Assembly (NCBI RefSeq): GCF_041075285.1 | Contig: NZ_CP163512.1 | Location: forward strand, 3,286,001 to 3,350,000 | Origin: Providencia rettgeri | GTDB taxonomy: Bacteria > Pseudomonadota > Gammaproteobacteria > Enterobacterales > Enterobacteriaceae | DNA: 64,000 nt | Reading direction: 5' to 3' | Part shown: one piece after another, positions 26,635 through 39,053 of the stretch | Position numbering within the stretch: position 1 is the stretch's first letter | Layout of the letters: each line of letters begins with the position of its first letter | Translations under genes and position numbers: made by a program | Notes under the pieces: generated by a model | What the model saw: only the letters and a program-made list of their open reading frames with translations | Databases searched by the model: none | Told to the model about the DNA's origin: nothing

Positions 26635-28011
26635 CTATGCATTTTTAATCCCCCGATTTACCCCCTGAATCAGAAAATAAAGCAGAGAAACCGCACCTAA
26701 AAAGAGAGCGCCAACAATTAATGACATCCGTGTATCGGGATTTATCGCCATTCCCACTAATACACAGGCTAAGAATAACAATGTGGCGTAATTGATCCAC
26801 GGAAATAAAATTGATTTAAATGGGTGACCAACTAATTTTTCTTTATTTTGTTGGCGAAAACGAATTTGGCTAGTCAGTAACACTAACCAAGGCACCATCC
26901 CAGGCAAAACACTTGCGCTGTACACATACACAAAGACTTTTTCTGGATTCGGGATAATGTAATTCAAGCTCGAGCCTGCAACGAGACACAGTATAGTAAA
27001 ACCAACACAACGTGCAGGAACACCATTTTTAGTGAGCTTTAATAACCCGCTCGGCAACTGCTTATTTTGTGCTAATGCGTACAGCATGCGACCGCCACTG
27101 TACATGCCACTATTACATCCAGATAGTGCCGCAGTGAGCACGACAAAGTTGATCACTGCTGCTGCAGAAACAATACCCACTTTCGCAAAGGTTAATACAA
27201 ACGGGCTACCTTGCTGCCCTACCTCTGTCCAAGGAAATAAAGTGACAACAATAAAAATCGCGCCCACATAGAAAATCAAAATACGCCATAAAATATTATT
27301 AATGGCCTTTTTCAATGTCACTTGCGGATTTTTCGCTTCACCTGCGGTGATCCCAACTAACTCAACGCCTTGATAGGAAGCGACAACAATACACAGCGCA
27401 AATAAGAAGCCTTTCCAGCCCCCCGCAAAAAATCCACCATGTTCTGTCAGATTCGCGAGCCCTATTGGCTCAAAGTGATTACCAAGACCGAAAAAGATTA
27501 GCCCTAAACCAATCAGGATCATAACCACGATGGTTGTCACTTTGATCATAGCGAACCAAAACTCTAATTCACCATACAAGCGTACTGCGGCAAGGTTTGC
27601 CAGTGCGACTAATAGTACTGCGATAATGGCAAATACCCACTGAGGCACATCAGGGAACCAATACTCCGCATAGACGCCAATTGCAGTGATCTCCGAAATA
27701 CCGACCGCCACCCACATAAACCAATATCCCCATGCGGTAAGGCAGCCCCAAAATGGGCTCAGATACTTATAGCCAAAAGAAGCAAACGAGCCCGTTACAG
27801 GCTCAAGAAACAGCATTTCCCCCATGGAGCGCATAATGAAGAAAACAAAAATACCCGCAATGATATAGGCCAAAAGTACCGATGGCCCTGCCCATTTCAG
27901 CGTACTGGCTGATCCCATAAATAAACCAACACCAATTGTTCCACCAAGCGCAATAAGCTCAATATGCCGTGCTTCAAGCCCACGCTGAAGTCCCTGCTGT
28001 GGATTCCCCAT
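26635..28011 (-). CDS. yifK: YifK, amino acid permease (AAT/APC family)
   Basis: A 458-residue amino acid transporter with about twelve membrane segments; E. coli YifK (461) imports threonine and serine. The start region [27 protein letters not shown] is the family signature in helix 1 (substrate-binding unwound GTIGVG), and [24 protein letters not shown] and [18 protein letters not shown] follow. I start at 28011 because AGGGG lies 7 bases upstream; the ATG at 28026 has no ribosome site. It is the first gene downstream of wecG as in E. coli but has an intervening terminator, so it is a separate unit. Confidence 0.93.
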   Translation of the reverse strand: MGNPQQGLQRGLEARHIELIALGGTIGVGLFMGSASTLKWAGPSVLLAYIIAGIFVFFIMRSMGEMLFLEPVTGSFASFGYKYLSPFWGCLTAWGYWFMWVAVGISEITAIGVYAEYWFPDVPQWVFAIIAVLLVALANLAAVRLYGELEFWFAMIKVTTIVVMILIGLGLIFFGLGNHFEPIGLANLTEHGGFFAGGWKGFLFALCIVVASYQGVELVGITAGEAKNPQVTLKKAINNILWRILIFYVGAIFIVVTLFPWTEVGQQGSPFVLTFAKVGIVSAAAVINFVVLTAALSGCNSGMYSGGRMLYALAQNKQLPSGLLKLTKNGVPARCVGFTILCLVAGSSLNYIIPNPEKVFVYVYSASVLPGMVPWLVLLTSQIRFRQQNKEKLVGHPFKSILFPWINYATLLFLACVLVGMAINPDTRMSLIVGALFLGAVSLLYFLIQGVNRGIKNA

Positions 28012-28271
28012 AAATACCCCTGTCATTAATTATCATCGTTAAATCACAGCATTAATTGGAACGAAATTAGTCGTAATCACTGTAATTTTTTAAAAAAAGT
28101 CGGCTATCCGACTGAAAAACACGTCATAAACTCAAATTAGAGAAAAAAACCATGATCTGCATTTATTTTTGATGAATTATAGGAATATTTGAACAAAGAG
28201 ACCAGCAAATACGCAAATGAGGGATTATGCAATTAAATGAAGACGTAAATAATGTGAGAAACCAACAAACA

Positions 28272-28307
28272 ATAAAGCGGGAAAAGTTCACCTTTATCCC
28301 GCTTTAT
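28272..28307. terminator. terminator of the wec operon
   Basis: ATAAAGCGGGAAAAG and CTTTATCCCGCTTTAT form a long stem with a short loop just after the wecG stop. The core AAAGCGGGA...TCCCGCTTT is the same as in the uvrD terminator. Confidence 0.85.
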
Positions 28308-28333
28308 CAATCGGTAATCGCTGGGGTGTAAAT

Positions 28334-29086
28334 TTACAACTTCCCACCGTAGTAGTAGCCTAAAAACTTCAATAACTTAAACTGACGAGTAATACGCGAA
28401 GGCTGTGATAATAAACGATACAACCACTCTAAGCCCAAGTTTTGCCACACTTTCGGGGCTCGCTTCACATGGCCTGTAAAGACGTCGTAAGTCCCACCAA
28501 CGCCCATATAGAGCGCATCTGGGTGTACAACACGACAGTCTCGCATAAAAATTTCTTGCTTCGGTGACCCCATTGCGACCGTAACAATTTTTGCACCACT
28601 TGCATGAATTCGTTCAAACAGTGCACTGCGTTCTTCCACGGTAAAATAGCCATTTTGTGAACCCACAATATTCACATTCCATTGTGCGCGTAGTTTATTT
28701 TCGGTTTGCTCGAGGATTTCAGGCTTGCCACCGACCAAGAACACTGGCGTACCTTCACGCCCTGCTCTTTCCATCAGTCCTTCCCATAAATCCGCCCCAG
28801 CAACACGAGAAACCTTAGCGTCTGGGTATTTACGTCGGATAGCACGCACAATACTGATCCCATCGGCATACAGATACTCTGCCTGCCCCAATAAGGTATT
28901 TAGCGCGGTATCTTTTTCCGCGATCATCACTTTTTCCGCATTAATCGCGACTAAAGTACCTGTCTTGGTCTCGTCACCCGCAAACAAATAATCCAAAAAG
29001 TGAGCCATATCCCTAAAACCCCATATATTATGGCCACGAATTGAATACTGAGGAACAGATGAAGATTGAGTTGATGACGGTTCCAT
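28334..29086 (-). CDS. wecG: UDP-ManNAcA transferase WecG
   Basis: A 250-residue GT26 (WecG/TagA/CpsF) glycosyltransferase that adds N-acetyl-D-mannosaminuronic acid to Und-PP-GlcNAc to make ECA lipid II. Family tracts seen: [33 protein letters not shown] (with the catalytic Asp), [34 protein letters not shown], and [14 protein letters not shown]. The basic, Trp/Leu-rich C-terminus ([24 protein letters not shown]) is the usual membrane-attachment appendage. It is the last gene of the operon, nine bases after wzyE. Confidence 0.94.
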   Translation of the reverse strand: MEPSSTQSSSVPQYSIRGHNIWGFRDMAHFLDYLFAGDETKTGTLVAINAEKVMIAEKDTALNTLLGQAEYLYADGISIVRAIRRKYPDAKVSRVAGADLWEGLMERAGREGTPVFLVGGKPEILEQTENKLRAQWNVNIVGSQNGYFTVEERSALFERIHASGAKIVTVAMGSPKQEIFMRDCRVVHPDALYMGVGGTYDVFTGHVKRAPKVWQNLGLEWLYRLLSQPSRITRQFKLLKFLGYYYGGKL

Positions 29087-29095
29087 AATGCTTCC

Positions 29096-30451
29096 TTAAC
29101 GACTTTCACGCTGTTGGCTTCTTAAAAAAGAAGCTGTTTTTGTACGGATAAGCCCCGCACTTTCAAATAACCAATACAGTAATTTTGCCAAGACCAAGCA
29201 CAGCCCGAAAATTAAGCAGAAAAAGACGACTCGCGAGACAAAAGAGTCAACCCCTTCACGTGCTAGCACGATAATATTGAAAATCGCCCCGAAGCAAAAC
29301 GCCTGCATAATCGCAGCTTTATAGCGGTTTGGTTCTTGCAAACTCATGCCATAGATCCAGTCAAACCACTTAATAATTAAGCCTACAGCAATCGCGCCGA
29401 GCGGAATAAAAATAACCCCGCCCATCACCACTAATGAGCCGATCAACGTCGGCGAAATGGCTAACCCTGAGTGATTATTAAGGACTTCCCATGTAAAATA
29501 GTTCGCTGAATTCAATACAGTATCTGGTCGTTCTGGCCATACCCATGATGGAATAAATACATAAAAATCACGAATAATTGGAGCGAGCCCTTGGAAATCC
29601 ATCTGATCATAATGGCTGAGCAATAAGGCAAGGTTTTCCCATGGCGAGAACGTATCTCGAGTCAAGTATAGGAAGGTATAATAGGCTTCCGCACCACTCA
29701 CATCTAGCCCATAACGCTTCAATGCAAGCCAGAACATCCCGACAATGCTGGCGACGCCTGCCGCAGCCAACATCCATAACGTTATCCAGCCTCGAACAAT
29801 TCCGATAAACAAAAATAGTGCGAAGGCGATGATAATATTTGCCCGTGTTCCGCCCACGATAACATAAGTTAAAAAGCCAAAAGCCACCGTGCTGACAAGG
29901 AAGAAAATCCAGCGTTTTTGCGTAGGTCGTAAGAAATAAACAATCAACATTGCAGGGATAAAAAAGTAGAAGAACCGCTTCAATGCGACCCCTGAAACCT
30001 GACTAGAGAAAATTTGGCTGTAGGATTTTAGCTTAAACAGTAAAAAACCGTTTTGCATAAAGAAGATCCCTACCGTCACTACCGCGACAAATATTAATAG
30101 CATACAAGTCAGATTAGTTTCGACTTTATTCATGCTAAATAACGCTCGTCGTGAAGTATCCACTTTACGTGATAACCGTGTTTTATAGGCAACATAATAG
30201 ATGGCATAAAAACTGGTCGCTGCAAGTTGCGCATAGAGGAGATAATCTGCTGTCACAACCGCAACATCAAATTGGAACACCAAGGCGCAGGTCAGTGGGA
30301 AACCGAAGTAAAACGTCAATAAATACAACATTGAAAAGAAAATGTTGAAGTTAAAACGCACACGTAAAAATTCTTTATACAGCAAGATGCCGATAAAGAG
30401 GATTGATATCAGGTAGACCAACGCTAAGCCACCTAACTGCGTTAGCGTCAT
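29096..30451 (-). CDS. wzyE: ECA polymerase WzyE
   Basis: A 451-residue integral membrane polymerase with about eleven predicted helices that links ECA trisaccharide repeats on undecaprenyl phosphate in the periplasm. Matches E. coli over long tracts, e.g. [25 protein letters not shown] and [21 protein letters not shown]. The periplasmic loop with [21 protein letters not shown] is the most conserved. I start at 30451, which overlaps the wecF stop (ATGA) and has GGAGGGG 7 bases upstream; the longer frame from 30487 lies inside wecF. Confidence 0.94.
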   Translation of the reverse strand: MTLTQLGGLALVYLISILFIGILLYKEFLRVRFNFNIFFSMLYLLTFYFGFPLTCALVFQFDVAVVTADYLLYAQLAATSFYAIYYVAYKTRLSRKVDTSRRALFSMNKVETNLTCMLLIFVAVVTVGIFFMQNGFLLFKLKSYSQIFSSQVSGVALKRFFYFFIPAMLIVYFLRPTQKRWIFFLVSTVAFGFLTYVIVGGTRANIIIAFALFLFIGIVRGWITLWMLAAAGVASIVGMFWLALKRYGLDVSGAEAYYTFLYLTRDTFSPWENLALLLSHYDQMDFQGLAPIIRDFYVFIPSWVWPERPDTVLNSANYFTWEVLNNHSGLAISPTLIGSLVVMGGVIFIPLGAIAVGLIIKWFDWIYGMSLQEPNRYKAAIMQAFCFGAIFNIIVLAREGVDSFVSRVVFFCLIFGLCLVLAKLLYWLFESAGLIRTKTASFLRSQQRESR

Positions 30452-31530
30452 GCTTGCCCCTCCGCAACACTGAGAATGGCTTTCCAACCCTCAGTAAAGT
30501 TTGGCGCGAAAAATTCAATATGGCTTTTATCCAGTAAGGCCATTTGGCGCTGTGCTTCATCCACCAGCGGCGGCGTCAGTTCATCACCATAGAAAAACAC
30601 CGGAACATTTTGCGCCGTTAAGTCCTGCCAAAACGTGTTTTGACGACTGATTACAAACGGAATGCCGAATTGAATCAACAAACAGACGGTTCCAACACCT
30701 TGCTGACGATTAAAAATAAAATAGCCAAGATCGCAAGTCTTTAACAAGTTAAGATACTCACTGAATTCCATCCGTTCTTTGAGGATCTCCACCTGCCCCG
30801 CCGCAAATTCACTGTTTGCCGCGTCTTCCACTTGCTGAATATAAACTTGGTTATTCGCAGGATAACCCATTGGGATAATCACACGAGCTTTATCACCAAA
30901 CTGCTGTTTAATCGCGCTCAGCGCCTCTACATGGCGATTAGAACGATCCCCTGAGTTACCGAGCAGGATGGTCAATTGCTCGCCTTCACGTGGCTTACGT
31001 TCGCTTATTGTTAACGCAGGATCCATCCGTGTCGGGAAGTACAGTACCGAAGCCGGTACTTTGGGGGTCGACTGATGGAAATAACATAAATCCCCACGTG
31101 TCGCACAAACATGCCCAACCTTTTTTTGTGCTAAACGGCGTAAAACATAAAATAGCTTAAATTTCAGCGAAGTGGATTCTTCGTATAGATCTGCACCCCA
31201 AATATGCCACCAAAATTGGTGGGGCTTAATTTGACCGAATAACAGTGCCAGCCAGATCGGGGCATTAAATTGTCCATGAAAGAAAAAACGAGTGCGACGT
31301 TCGGCTTTTGCACGCTGGATCACGCTTTTTGCTATCGATTTTTTATTTTCAAAAACGTCAATTTCGAGCTGAGGATATGCGTCAGCAAGATCCACATCAT
31401 CGCTGACGACCATAAAATGTGGTTTTTGCGATGGTGCCATTTCTTGGCTAATAACGTTGTTAAAAAACGTTAAAACTGTCTGATTATGATGCGGGAGATT
31501 CGATCCCAGTACATGTATTAAGGTTGTCAT
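30448..31530 (-). CDS. wecF: TDP-Fuc4NAc transferase WecF
   Basis: A 360-residue GT56 glycosyltransferase that adds 4-acetamido-4,6-dideoxygalactose to ECA lipid II, giving the complete trisaccharide lipid III on the cytoplasmic face. It begins [16 protein letters not shown] and contains [29 protein letters not shown] and [16 protein letters not shown], all typical of the family, and the C-terminal [20 protein letters not shown]. It starts in a four-base overlap with wzxE and its end overlaps wzyE by four bases. Confidence 0.93.
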   Translation of the reverse strand: MTTLIHVLGSNLPHHNQTVLTFFNNVISQEMAPSQKPHFMVVSDDVDLADAYPQLEIDVFENKKSIAKSVIQRAKAERRTRFFFHGQFNAPIWLALLFGQIKPHQFWWHIWGADLYEESTSLKFKLFYVLRRLAQKKVGHVCATRGDLCYFHQSTPKVPASVLYFPTRMDPALTISERKPREGEQLTILLGNSGDRSNRHVEALSAIKQQFGDKARVIIPMGYPANNQVYIQQVEDAANSEFAAGQVEILKERMEFSEYLNLLKTCDLGYFIFNRQQGVGTVCLLIQFGIPFVISRQNTFWQDLTAQNVPVFFYGDELTPPLVDEAQRQMALLDKSHIEFFAPNFTEGWKAILSVAEGQA

Positions 31531-32777
31531 GCTCGCCTACGGTAAATCAAGAATACGCAACAACATAAAGTAAAGTATACAATATAAGTGGCCATATAGG
31601 CCTGTGTTGCACCAAGCGCACCATGCTCAGGGATCAGCCAGTGAGCAAACCCCATCAGCAACACAAATTGGCTGACTTCTGTCAGAACATAAAAACGCAA
31701 TGCGGCTTTCGCTATCACCAAATAACCGAACACATATGCGCCAACTTTCAATACATCTCCCACCAATTGCCAAGCAAAAAGGTCTCGCATCCCTGTGAAT
31801 TTTTCAGAGAATAACAGCCAAATTGCAAAATCACGCAATAACCACACCATAAAACTGGCAACCGCGACAGCCGGTAAAACAAATTTCAACGCTTTGATAA
31901 TTTCCGATGAAATCTCACTTTTATGCTGTAAACGCGAAAGTGTTGGCAGTAAATATACTGAAAATGATGCGGTAATAAACTGCAAATAGGCATCTGAAAT
32001 CGTACTCACCCCTGCCCATAATCCCACATCATCCCAGCTATAACGCTCCGCGAGTAGATTTCGCATCATGATATAAGCGACAGGTAACGTCACTGAGGTT
32101 AACAACGCCATGATGGTAAATTTCCCCAAGTGCGTTGCAATGGCTTTATCCCATGTGGGTTTTAGCATTGACAGTGAAAACTGTTTGCGCCGAACGATCA
32201 TTAACCCCGCAGGCAGGACAACTAAAGCTGGCACTAGGGCTAATCCGGCAAGCGCCCCCTCATATCCCCCTAAGATATAGCACAAATAATAAGCAACCAC
32301 ACCCACTACGCTACCCAAAATGATAGCTTGAGCGTTACCTGATGCGTCTCGATAGCCTTTTAAAATCGCCAAAAAGTAGTTTGCGTATGCGATCCCCATC
32401 TGAATAAATGCGACGGCATAAATCACAGAGGTATAGTCGGGACTATCAAATAATAATTGACTGATAGCGCCGCTAAATAGCAAGAAAATAACGGCTAATA
32501 ACGTTGAAAAACCTAAGATTAGCGTTGACGATGTACCTAAAACGGCACGAAGCTTAACAGGGTCTTGATGGTGCTCTGCCACATATTTTGTGACACCATT
32601 GAAAATACCCGCACCAGACAAAACACCAAGCACCGTAATCAATTGGCGAAAATTCCCTGCCAACCCGACACCGCTCGGTCCAAATGCAATTGCCAGTAAT
32701 TTAACAATCAGCAGGCCTGCCCCGATCTTAATCAGGGTAGACCCAGCTGTCCAAACGGATGCTTTAGCTAACGACAT
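31527..32777 (-). CDS. wzxE: ECA lipid III flippase WzxE
   Basis: A 416-residue MOP-superfamily flippase with about twelve membrane helices that moves the undecaprenyl-linked ECA trisaccharide to the periplasmic side. The start [19 protein letters not shown] and the [19 protein letters not shown] loop (helix 2) match the E. coli protein. The stop overlaps wecF by four bases and the start shares one base with the wecE stop, so it is translated as part of the operon. Confidence 0.94.
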   Translation of the reverse strand: MSLAKASVWTAGSTLIKIGAGLLIVKLLAIAFGPSGVGLAGNFRQLITVLGVLSGAGIFNGVTKYVAEHHQDPVKLRAVLGTSSTLILGFSTLLAVIFLLFSGAISQLLFDSPDYTSVIYAVAFIQMGIAYANYFLAILKGYRDASGNAQAIILGSVVGVVAYYLCYILGGYEGALAGLALVPALVVLPAGLMIVRRKQFSLSMLKPTWDKAIATHLGKFTIMALLTSVTLPVAYIMMRNLLAERYSWDDVGLWAGVSTISDAYLQFITASFSVYLLPTLSRLQHKSEISSEIIKALKFVLPAVAVASFMVWLLRDFAIWLLFSEKFTGMRDLFAWQLVGDVLKVGAYVFGYLVIAKAALRFYVLTEVSQFVLLMGFAHWLIPEHGALGATQAYMATYIVYFTLCCCVFLIYRRRA

Positions 32778-33907
32778 TAGGCAAAGAACGCCTTAATGTG
32801 CTCGATAACCGTTTGCTGCTCTGCATCAGTCATATTGTAGAACATTGGCAAACGCACCAGACGATCACTTTCTTTCGTGGTGTACTTGTCTTCACCATGG
32901 AAGCGACCAAACTCTAGTCCCGCAGGGCTAGTATGCAGCGCAACATAGTGGAACACGGTTAAAACACCGTGGGATTTCATAAACTCATTGAATTCCGTAC
33001 GCTCTTCCACATCTTTCAATTTGATGTAGAACATATGAGCATTATGAACCAACCCTTCAGGCACAGTGGCCAACACTAAACGACCTGCATTCACCAGCGG
33101 TTGCAACGCTTGGTAATAACGTTTCCACAGCAGTAAGCGGCGTTCGTTAATTTTATCGGCTTCTTCAAGCTGCGCCCACAGATAAGCCGCTTGTAAGTCA
33201 GATAACAGATAGCTTGAACCGATATCGCGCCATGTGTATTTATCCACTTGCCCACGGAAAAACTGACTGCGGTTTGTCCCTTTCTCACGGATCACTTCTG
33301 CACGGCTGATTAAATCTTTATCATTGATTAAAGTCGCACCACCTTCCCCACCAGATGAGTAGTTTTTGGTTTCATGGAAACTGTAGCAACCAATGTGGCC
33401 GATTGTCCCTAAGGCTTTGCCTTTGTAAGTTGACATAACCCCTTGTGCTGCATCTTCAATAACGAATAAATCATGTTTTTTGGCGATAGCCATGATGGTA
33501 TCCATTTCACAGGCAACACCTGCGTAATGAACCGGCACAATCGCACGCGTGCGTTCTGTGATAGCCGCTTCGATTTTTGTTTCATCAATATTCATGGTGT
33601 CTGGACGGATATCCACAAACACAATTTTCGCACCGCGCAAAACAAATGCGTTTGAAGTTGATACGAAAGTGAAGCTCGGCATAATCACTTCATCGCCTGG
33701 CTTAATGTCAATCAAGATCGCCGCCATTTCTAATGATGCAGTGCAAGATGGCGTTAACTGCACTTTTGGGCAATTAAAACGCTTTTCCATCCACTCTTCA
33801 CAACGCTTTGTGAAGCCACCGTCACCACACAGTTTGCCACTTTCCATGGCTTGTCTCATATACTCTAATTCAGTGCCTACAACGGGTGGTTTATTAAATG
33901 GAATCAT
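32777..33907 (-). CDS. wecE: TDP-4-oxo-6-deoxyglucose aminotransferase WecE
   Basis: A 376-residue PLP enzyme of the DegT/DnrJ/EryC1 family that makes TDP-4-amino-4,6-dideoxygalactose. Visible: the start [30 protein letters not shown] (cofactor phosphate), PVHYAGVACEMD, VIEDAAQG (ring-stacking Asp) and SFHETKNYSSGGEGGA, where the Lys of HETKN binds PLP. I use 33907, matching E. coli length exactly and with AGGGGAC upstream, instead of the longer frame at 33952 inside wecD. Overlaps wecD by 14 bases. Confidence 0.96.
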   Translation of the reverse strand: MIPFNKPPVVGTELEYMRQAMESGKLCGDGGFTKRCEEWMEKRFNCPKVQLTPSCTASLEMAAILIDIKPGDEVIMPSFTFVSTSNAFVLRGAKIVFVDIRPDTMNIDETKIEAAITERTRAIVPVHYAGVACEMDTIMAIAKKHDLFVIEDAAQGVMSTYKGKALGTIGHIGCYSFHETKNYSSGGEGGATLINDKDLISRAEVIREKGTNRSQFFRGQVDKYTWRDIGSSYLLSDLQAAYLWAQLEEADKINERRLLLWKRYYQALQPLVNAGRLVLATVPEGLVHNAHMFYIKLKDVEERTEFNEFMKSHGVLTVFHYVALHTSPAGLEFGRFHGEDKYTTKESDRLVRLPMFYNMTDAEQQTVIEHIKAFFA

Positions 33908-34634
33908 GTTGTCCCCTGTATAACCAATAGGCGGTACTAGCAATCGCCGCACCGCTACGTGAATAAAGATTTAATGCCGCAACATTACTGATTTGGGTGG
34001 CAACATTTAACTGTCTTTTTTGGTGTTGCACACACCAGTCGAATGCCGCTGACATCAATTTGCGACCCACTCCTCGCCCTTGTGCATCAGGCATTTTTGC
34101 TAATAACCCGATGCGTGCAGTAGCATCATCAATATGACGCAAACTCACAAAGCCTAAAATGCGACCAGCCGCGTCTTTGACTAATAAACAAGTATGGTCA
34201 AACGTACCAAGCACAGCTTTTTCTATCCACAAAGCGTAAAACCGTCCGCTATCCCCTTCACGATACCAAGGGGCACGAAAACGGCTGTTACTAAAGACAG
34301 ATGCAGCAGCTTGTTGCAGTAAAGGGACGTCAGCCACTTGCGCCGCAACGATGCTGTCTACCGCCGTTAAACCTGCCTTTAGATAAGCATTTTCTGTGCC
34401 AATAGTCAGTGCAAAATCAATTTCACCCTCAACAAATGAAAACCCCATACTCGCTAAGTCATCAATCAACAGCGTCTCAGACGCTGCGACTTTAGCTTGG
34501 ACGATATCGTACGCATCCATTTGATAAGCAAGGACAGTTTCTCGGTTATCCCCCGAAAAATTTAATTTTGCGGTTGAGCGATGAAAAAAATTGCTCTCCC
34601 ACTGCAAGCTATCAATACTGGCGCGGACGGACAC
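33894..34634 (-). CDS. wecD: TDP-fucosamine N-acetyltransferase WecD
   Basis: A 246-residue GNAT acetyltransferase (224 in E. coli) that turns TDP-Fuc4N into TDP-Fuc4NAc. The first part reads [16 protein letters not shown]; the GNAT core is in the second half with [23 protein letters not shown] and, as acetyl-CoA-binding motif [23 protein letters not shown]. The C-terminal STAYWLYRG matches E. coli. The start is GTG at 34634, inside the last 23 bases of rffH. The extra length relative to E. coli lies mainly in the middle. Confidence 0.92.
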   Translation of the reverse strand: MSVRASIDSLQWESNFFHRSTAKLNFSGDNRETVLAYQMDAYDIVQAKVAASETLLIDDLASMGFSFVEGEIDFALTIGTENAYLKAGLTAVDSIVAAQVADVPLLQQAAASVFSNSRFRAPWYREGDSGRFYALWIEKAVLGTFDHTCLLVKDAAGRILGFVSLRHIDDATARIGLLAKMPDAQGRGVGRKLMSAAFDWCVQHQKRQLNVATQISNVAALNLYSRSGAAIASTAYWLYRGQHDSI

Positions 34635-35493
34635 GAAGTAAATCCTCTAAATATTGCCCATAACCGGTTTTTTTCAGTTGCTGCGCAGATACTGCGACTT
34701 GTTCATCGGTTAGCCAACCATTACGCCATGCGATTTCTTCCAAGCATGCAACTTTAAAACCTTGGCGTTTTTCAACAGTTTGTACAAATGTACCTGCTTC
34801 AATCAAGCTGTCGTGAGTCCCCGTATCCAACCAAGCAAAACCACGGCCAAGCAACTCAACATTTAGCTGCCCGCGTTCTAAATACATTTGATTGATAGAG
34901 GTAATTTCTAACTCACCGCGTTCAGATGGCTTAACCTGTTTTGCAAACTCAACCACTTGAGAGTCATAGAAATATAACCCAGTTACCGCCCAGTTTGACT
35001 TCGGTTTTGCCGGTTTTTCTTCTATGGATAACACTTTAAAATTATCATCAAATTCCACCACGCCAAAACGCTCTGGATCCATGACTTGGTAACCAAATAC
35101 CGTTGCCCCATGAGAACGCCCTGCTACCGATTTCAACTTCGGGCTAAACGAATGGCCAAAAAAGATGTTGTCCCCTAACACTAAGCAACAACTATCCCCA
35201 TTGATGAATTCTTCACCAATAATAAAGGCTTGCGCTAAACCATCGGGTGATGGCTGCTCTGCATAGCTCAGTTCAATACCAAACTCATGCCCATCACCCA
35301 ATAAGCGTTTAAACATCGGCAAATCATCGGGAGTCGAAATAATTAAAATTTCCCGAATACCCGCTAACATTAAGACTGAAAGCGGATAATAAATCATTGG
35401 CTTATCGTAGATAGGCAATAATTGTTTAGAAATACCACGGGTGATTGGGTGCAAACGTGTTCCCGATCCCCCAGCTAAAATAATACCTTTCAT
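34612..35493 (-). CDS. rffH: glucose-1-phosphate thymidylyltransferase RffH
   Basis: A 293-residue nucleotidyltransferase (RmlA type) forming TDP-glucose from dTTP and glucose-1-phosphate. The N-terminal signature [25 protein letters not shown] (about residues 3-27) is present, with the catalytic and sugar-binding tracts [46 protein letters not shown] and [12 protein letters not shown]. It provides the precursor for TDP-Fuc4NAc. The second copy, rmlA of O-antigen clusters, is not in this window. It is followed by wecD with overlap. Confidence 0.95.
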   Translation of the reverse strand: MKGIILAGGSGTRLHPITRGISKQLLPIYDKPMIYYPLSVLMLAGIREILIISTPDDLPMFKRLLGDGHEFGIELSYAEQPSPDGLAQAFIIGEEFINGDSCCLVLGDNIFFGHSFSPKLKSVAGRSHGATVFGYQVMDPERFGVVEFDDNFKVLSIEEKPAKPKSNWAVTGLYFYDSQVVEFAKQVKPSERGELEITSINQMYLERGQLNVELLGRGFAWLDTGTHDSLIEAGTFVQTVEKRQGFKVACLEEIAWRNGWLTDEQVAVSAQQLKKTGYGQYLEDLLRVRPRQY

Positions 35494-35501
35494 GGTTTCA
35501 C

Positions 35502-36575
35502 CTAATTGCCAAGGCCTAAGCGTTCACCGGCGTAGGAGCCATCTTGTACTCGACGCCACCACGTTTCGTTATTCAAATACCACAAGACCGTTTTACGAAT
35601 ACCCGATTCAAAGGTTTCTTGTGGTTTCCAGCCTAATTCACGCTCAATTTTTGCGGCGTCTATGGCATAGCGCATATCGTGACCTGGTCTGTCTTTCACA
35701 TAAGTGATTAAGTCACGGTAATGTGCCACACCTTGTGGTTTTTGTGGATGTAGCTCTTCAAGCAGCTCACAAATGGTTTCAACCACTTGAATATTACGGC
35801 GTTCATTATGCCCACCAATATTGTAGGTTGAGCCAGGTTGAGCTTGAGTTGCCACCAAATGCAGTGCACGAGCATGGTCTTCCACAAACAACCAATCGCG
35901 AATTTGTTCACCTTTGCCATACACTGGCAGCGGCTTACCGGAAATCGCGTTCAAAATAATCAATGGGATCAGTTTTTCCGGGAAGTGATACGGCCCATAG
36001 TTATTCGAGCAGTTAGTGATCAGGGTTGGCAACCCATAGGTTCTATGCCATGCACGCACCAAATGGTCACTGGATGCTTTAGAGGCTGAATATGGACTGC
36101 TTGGAGCATAAGGTGTTGTTTCTGTAAAAAAACCTTCTGGGCCATCCAAATCACCGTACACTTCGTCTGTCGAGATGTGGTGAAAACGGAATGCCGATTT
36201 TTTCTCTTCATCCAACCCAGACCAATAATGACGAGCCGCCTCTAACAAAGTGTAAGTACCCACAATATTCGTTTCAATAAAGGCCGCAGGACCATCAATA
36301 GAGCGATCAACATGGCTTTCTGCCGCTAAATGCATAACGACATCCGGTTGATATTGTGCGAAAACCCGATCAAGTGCAGCTCGGTCACAAATATTCACTT
36401 GCTCAAACGCGTAGCGTTCATTGCTCGCTACAGAGGCAAGGGATTCGAGGTTGCCGGCGTAAGTCAGGCAATCAATCACAATCGCACTGTCGTTCGTGTT
36501 CTCAATAATATGACGAACCACTGCGGAGCCAATAAAACCCGCGCCTCCTGTGATTAAAATGCGTTTCAACGCCAT
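35502..36575 (-). CDS. rffG: dTDP-glucose 4,6-dehydratase RffG
   Basis: A 357-residue short-chain dehydrogenase/reductase (RmlB type) making TDP-4-oxo-6-deoxyglucose. The NAD-binding [10 protein letters not shown] is at the start, [13 protein letters not shown] follows, and the catalytic triad lies in [11 protein letters not shown] (Thr/Asp/Glu) and [16 protein letters not shown] (Tyr-x3-Lys). The start is uncertain: ATG at 36575 has AAGGAG directly against it, while TTG at 36569, two codons later, is better spaced and would give MKRILITGG, like E. coli's MRKILITGG. Both overlap the wecC stop. Confidence 0.95.
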   Translation of the reverse strand: MALKRILITGGAGFIGSAVVRHIIENTNDSAIVIDCLTYAGNLESLASVASNERYAFEQVNICDRAALDRVFAQYQPDVVMHLAAESHVDRSIDGPAAFIETNIVGTYTLLEAARHYWSGLDEEKKSAFRFHHISTDEVYGDLDGPEGFFTETTPYAPSSPYSASKASSDHLVRAWHRTYGLPTLITNCSNNYGPYHFPEKLIPLIILNAISGKPLPVYGKGEQIRDWLFVEDHARALHLVATQAQPGSTYNIGGHNERRNIQVVETICELLEELHPQKPQGVAHYRDLITYVKDRPGHDMRYAIDAAKIERELGWKPQETFESGIRKTVLWYLNNETWWRRVQDGSYAGERLGLGN

Positions 36576-37828
36576 ACTCCTTTTGTATCCACCACCCATT
36601 TTTGCGGGATCGCTGAACCCTGAATGCCTTTAAAGACATTGTGATCGACTAACATTAGGATCACATCCGCTTCATTAACCGCTTTTTCAATTGAGACCAG
36701 CTCAGAAATACCTTTTAGTGATGTTGGCAGCTCTTCAATATGCGGCTCAACAGCATAAGTTTTACCTGGATTCCAATTAGCGACCATTTTAGTAATGTGC
36801 ATTGCTGGGCTTTCACGTAAGTCATCAATATTCGGTTTAAACGAAAGGCCGAAACACGCAATGGTCACTTCGTTGGCTTTTTTACCCGTTTCGACTAAAC
36901 AATCCGCAACGGCAGCCTTCACTTGGTCCACCACCCAAATCGGTTTGCCATCATTCACTAAACGTGCTGTATGGATTAAACGGGACTGCTTTGGATTCTG
37001 TGCAACGATAAACCATGGATCAACCGCGATACAGTGACCACCAACGCCTGGACCCGGTTGTAGGATATTGACACGCGGATGACGGTTTGCAAGGCTGATC
37101 AGTTCCCATACATTGATATCTTGTTCTGCACAAATTAATGATAGTTCGTTGGCAAACGCAATATTCACATCACGGAAGCTGTTCTCCGTTAATTTACACA
37201 TTTCAGCCGTTCTTGAATTCGTCACAACACATTCCCCTTCAAGGAAAATGTTGTATAACTCGCTAGCTCGTAGTGATGATTTTGGTGTCATACCGCCGAC
37301 AACACGGTCATTTTTAATTAATTCGACCATCACTTGGCCCGGTAATACTCGCTCTGGGCAATAAGCCACATCAATGTCCGCTTCTTCACCTGCTTGGTGC
37401 GGGAAAGTTAAATCTGGGCGAGCTTCAGCCATCCACTGGGCCATTTGCTCGGTTGTCCCCACTGGAGATGTTGACTCAAGGATCACAAGGTCCCCTTTTT
37501 TCAACACAGGTGCAATCGACTCAGCAGCAGACCGAACATAAGCTAAATCCGGTTCATGATCACCTTTAAATGGTGTTGGAACAGCAATTAAGTAAGCATC
37601 GGCTGGCTGTGGCTTCGTAAAGGCTTTCAGATGACCTTCTTCAACGGCTTTTTTTACCACGATATCTAACTCAGGTTCCACGATGTGGATTTTCCCCTGA
37701 TTAATGGTATCCACCGCATGTTGGTTAACATCTACACCAACAACCTGTTTTTTACGTGATGCAAAGGCTGCTGCTGTTGGTAAACCGATATAACCAAGGC
37801 CAATAACAGAAATAGTTTCAAAACTCAT
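36566..37828 (-). CDS. wecC: UDP-N-acetyl-D-mannosamine dehydrogenase WecC
   Basis: A 420-residue UDP-sugar 6-dehydrogenase that oxidises UDP-ManNAc to UDP-ManNAcA in two steps with NAD. The N-terminal Rossmann fold begins with [45 protein letters not shown] and [15 protein letters not shown] follow; the catalytic cysteine is in [15 protein letters not shown]. The C-terminal second Rossmann domain has [17 protein letters not shown]. Overlaps wecB by four bases. Confidence 0.96.
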   Translation of the reverse strand: MSFETISVIGLGYIGLPTAAAFASRKKQVVGVDVNQHAVDTINQGKIHIVEPELDIVVKKAVEEGHLKAFTKPQPADAYLIAVPTPFKGDHEPDLAYVRSAAESIAPVLKKGDLVILESTSPVGTTEQMAQWMAEARPDLTFPHQAGEEADIDVAYCPERVLPGQVMVELIKNDRVVGGMTPKSSLRASELYNIFLEGECVVTNSRTAEMCKLTENSFRDVNIAFANELSLICAEQDINVWELISLANRHPRVNILQPGPGVGGHCIAVDPWFIVAQNPKQSRLIHTARLVNDGKPIWVVDQVKAAVADCLVETGKKANEVTIACFGLSFKPNIDDLRESPAMHITKMVANWNPGKTYAVEPHIEELPTSLKGISELVSIEKAVNEADVILMLVDHNVFKGIQGSAIPQKWVVDTKGVWR

Positions 37829-38955
37829 AATTTCACCTGATTACTTTTTAATGCTGTAAGAATACGCTGACAAGCATGACCATCCCCATATGGGTTATGT
37901 GCGCGGCTCATTTCGTGATATTCCGCATCATCTGTCAGTAACCGATTAACTTCGTTAACAATTTTTTGTGTATCTGTTCCCACGAGGCGAACTGTACCTG
38001 CGTCAACCGCTTCAGGTCGCTCAGTGGTATCTCTCATGACTAACACAGGTTTGCCAAGCGAAGGTGCTTCCTCTTGGATCCCCCCAGAGTCTGTCAGAAT
38101 CAAGTAGGCATGATTCATTAAGTAAACAAACGGCAAATATTCCTGAGGACTAATTAAAATAATATTATCAATATTATGCAAAATACGTTTTACAGGCTCA
38201 CTCACATTGGGATTCAAATGCACAGGGTAAACTACCTGCACATCTGGGTGTGCCTGTGCAATTTCAGCCAATGCGTGGCAAATACGCTCAAAACCACCAC
38301 CAAAACTTTCACGGCGATGGCCAGTGACTAAAATCATTTTCTTATTCGGGTCAATAAATGGGTAATTTTCTGCTAATTTTTCCATCATGTGCTGGTCGCT
38401 CATGACTTTGTCGCGCACCCATAACAACGCATCAATCACGCTATTGCCTGTCACAAAAATATGACTATCCGGAATCGACTCTTTTAATAAATTTTGGCGT
38501 GAGTTTTCTGTTGGTGCAAAATGGAACATCGCCAAATGACCTGCAATTTTACGATTGGCTTCTTCAGGCCACGGAGAATACAGGTTCCCTGTACGTAATC
38601 CAGCTTCAACATGACCGACAGGAATACGATGATAAAATGCAGCAAGGCTCGTTGCCATGGTCGTTGCTGTATCACCATGAACAAGGACAACATCAGGCTG
38701 AAAATCCGCAAAAACACCTTTTAGCCCTTCAAGAATGCGGCAGGTAATATCGGTTAAATCTTGCCCTGGCTTCATAATATTGAGATCGTAATCAGGAGTG
38801 ATCTCAAACAGTTTCAGTACTTGATCGAGCATTTCACGATGCTGAGCGGTAACACAAACTTTTGCTTCAAAATCTGTGTCATTCGCCAGTGCATGAACCA
38901 ACGGCGCCATTTTGATGGCTTCTGGTCGTGTGCCGAATACAGTCAATACTTTCAC
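37825..38955 (-). CDS. wecB: UDP-N-acetylglucosamine 2-epimerase WecB
   Basis: A 376-residue non-hydrolysing epimerase giving UDP-ManNAc. It begins [20 protein letters not shown] in the GT-B fold; [34 protein letters not shown] and [19 protein letters not shown] follow, and the C-terminal UDP-binding [30 protein letters not shown] is intact. The start is GTG at 38955, with AGAGAG 8 bases upstream and E. coli length; the open frame extends upstream to 39018 only by non-homologous residues. A 98-base gap separates it from wzzE. Confidence 0.95.
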   Translation of the reverse strand: MKVLTVFGTRPEAIKMAPLVHALANDTDFEAKVCVTAQHREMLDQVLKLFEITPDYDLNIMKPGQDLTDITCRILEGLKGVFADFQPDVVLVHGDTATTMATSLAAFYHRIPVGHVEAGLRTGNLYSPWPEEANRKIAGHLAMFHFAPTENSRQNLLKESIPDSHIFVTGNSVIDALLWVRDKVMSDQHMMEKLAENYPFIDPNKKMILVTGHRRESFGGGFERICHALAEIAQAHPDVQVVYPVHLNPNVSEPVKRILHNIDNIILISPQEYLPFVYLMNHAYLILTDSGGIQEEAPSLGKPVLVMRDTTERPEAVDAGTVRLVGTDTQKIVNEVNRLLTDDAEYHEMSRAHNPYGDGHACQRILTALKSNQVKL

Positions 38956-39053
38956 AATGACTCTCTTATATTTATCTTTCGCAGTGTGCTGCTTATTTAA
39001 TCTTAATGACTTCATCAAGCCACTGACACATGCGCCAGTGGCTTATCCCAAAA

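Noticed and set aside
33549..33923. 124-codon rightward frame opposite wecE
   Set aside because: Antisense shadow of an unambiguous DegT-family gene.
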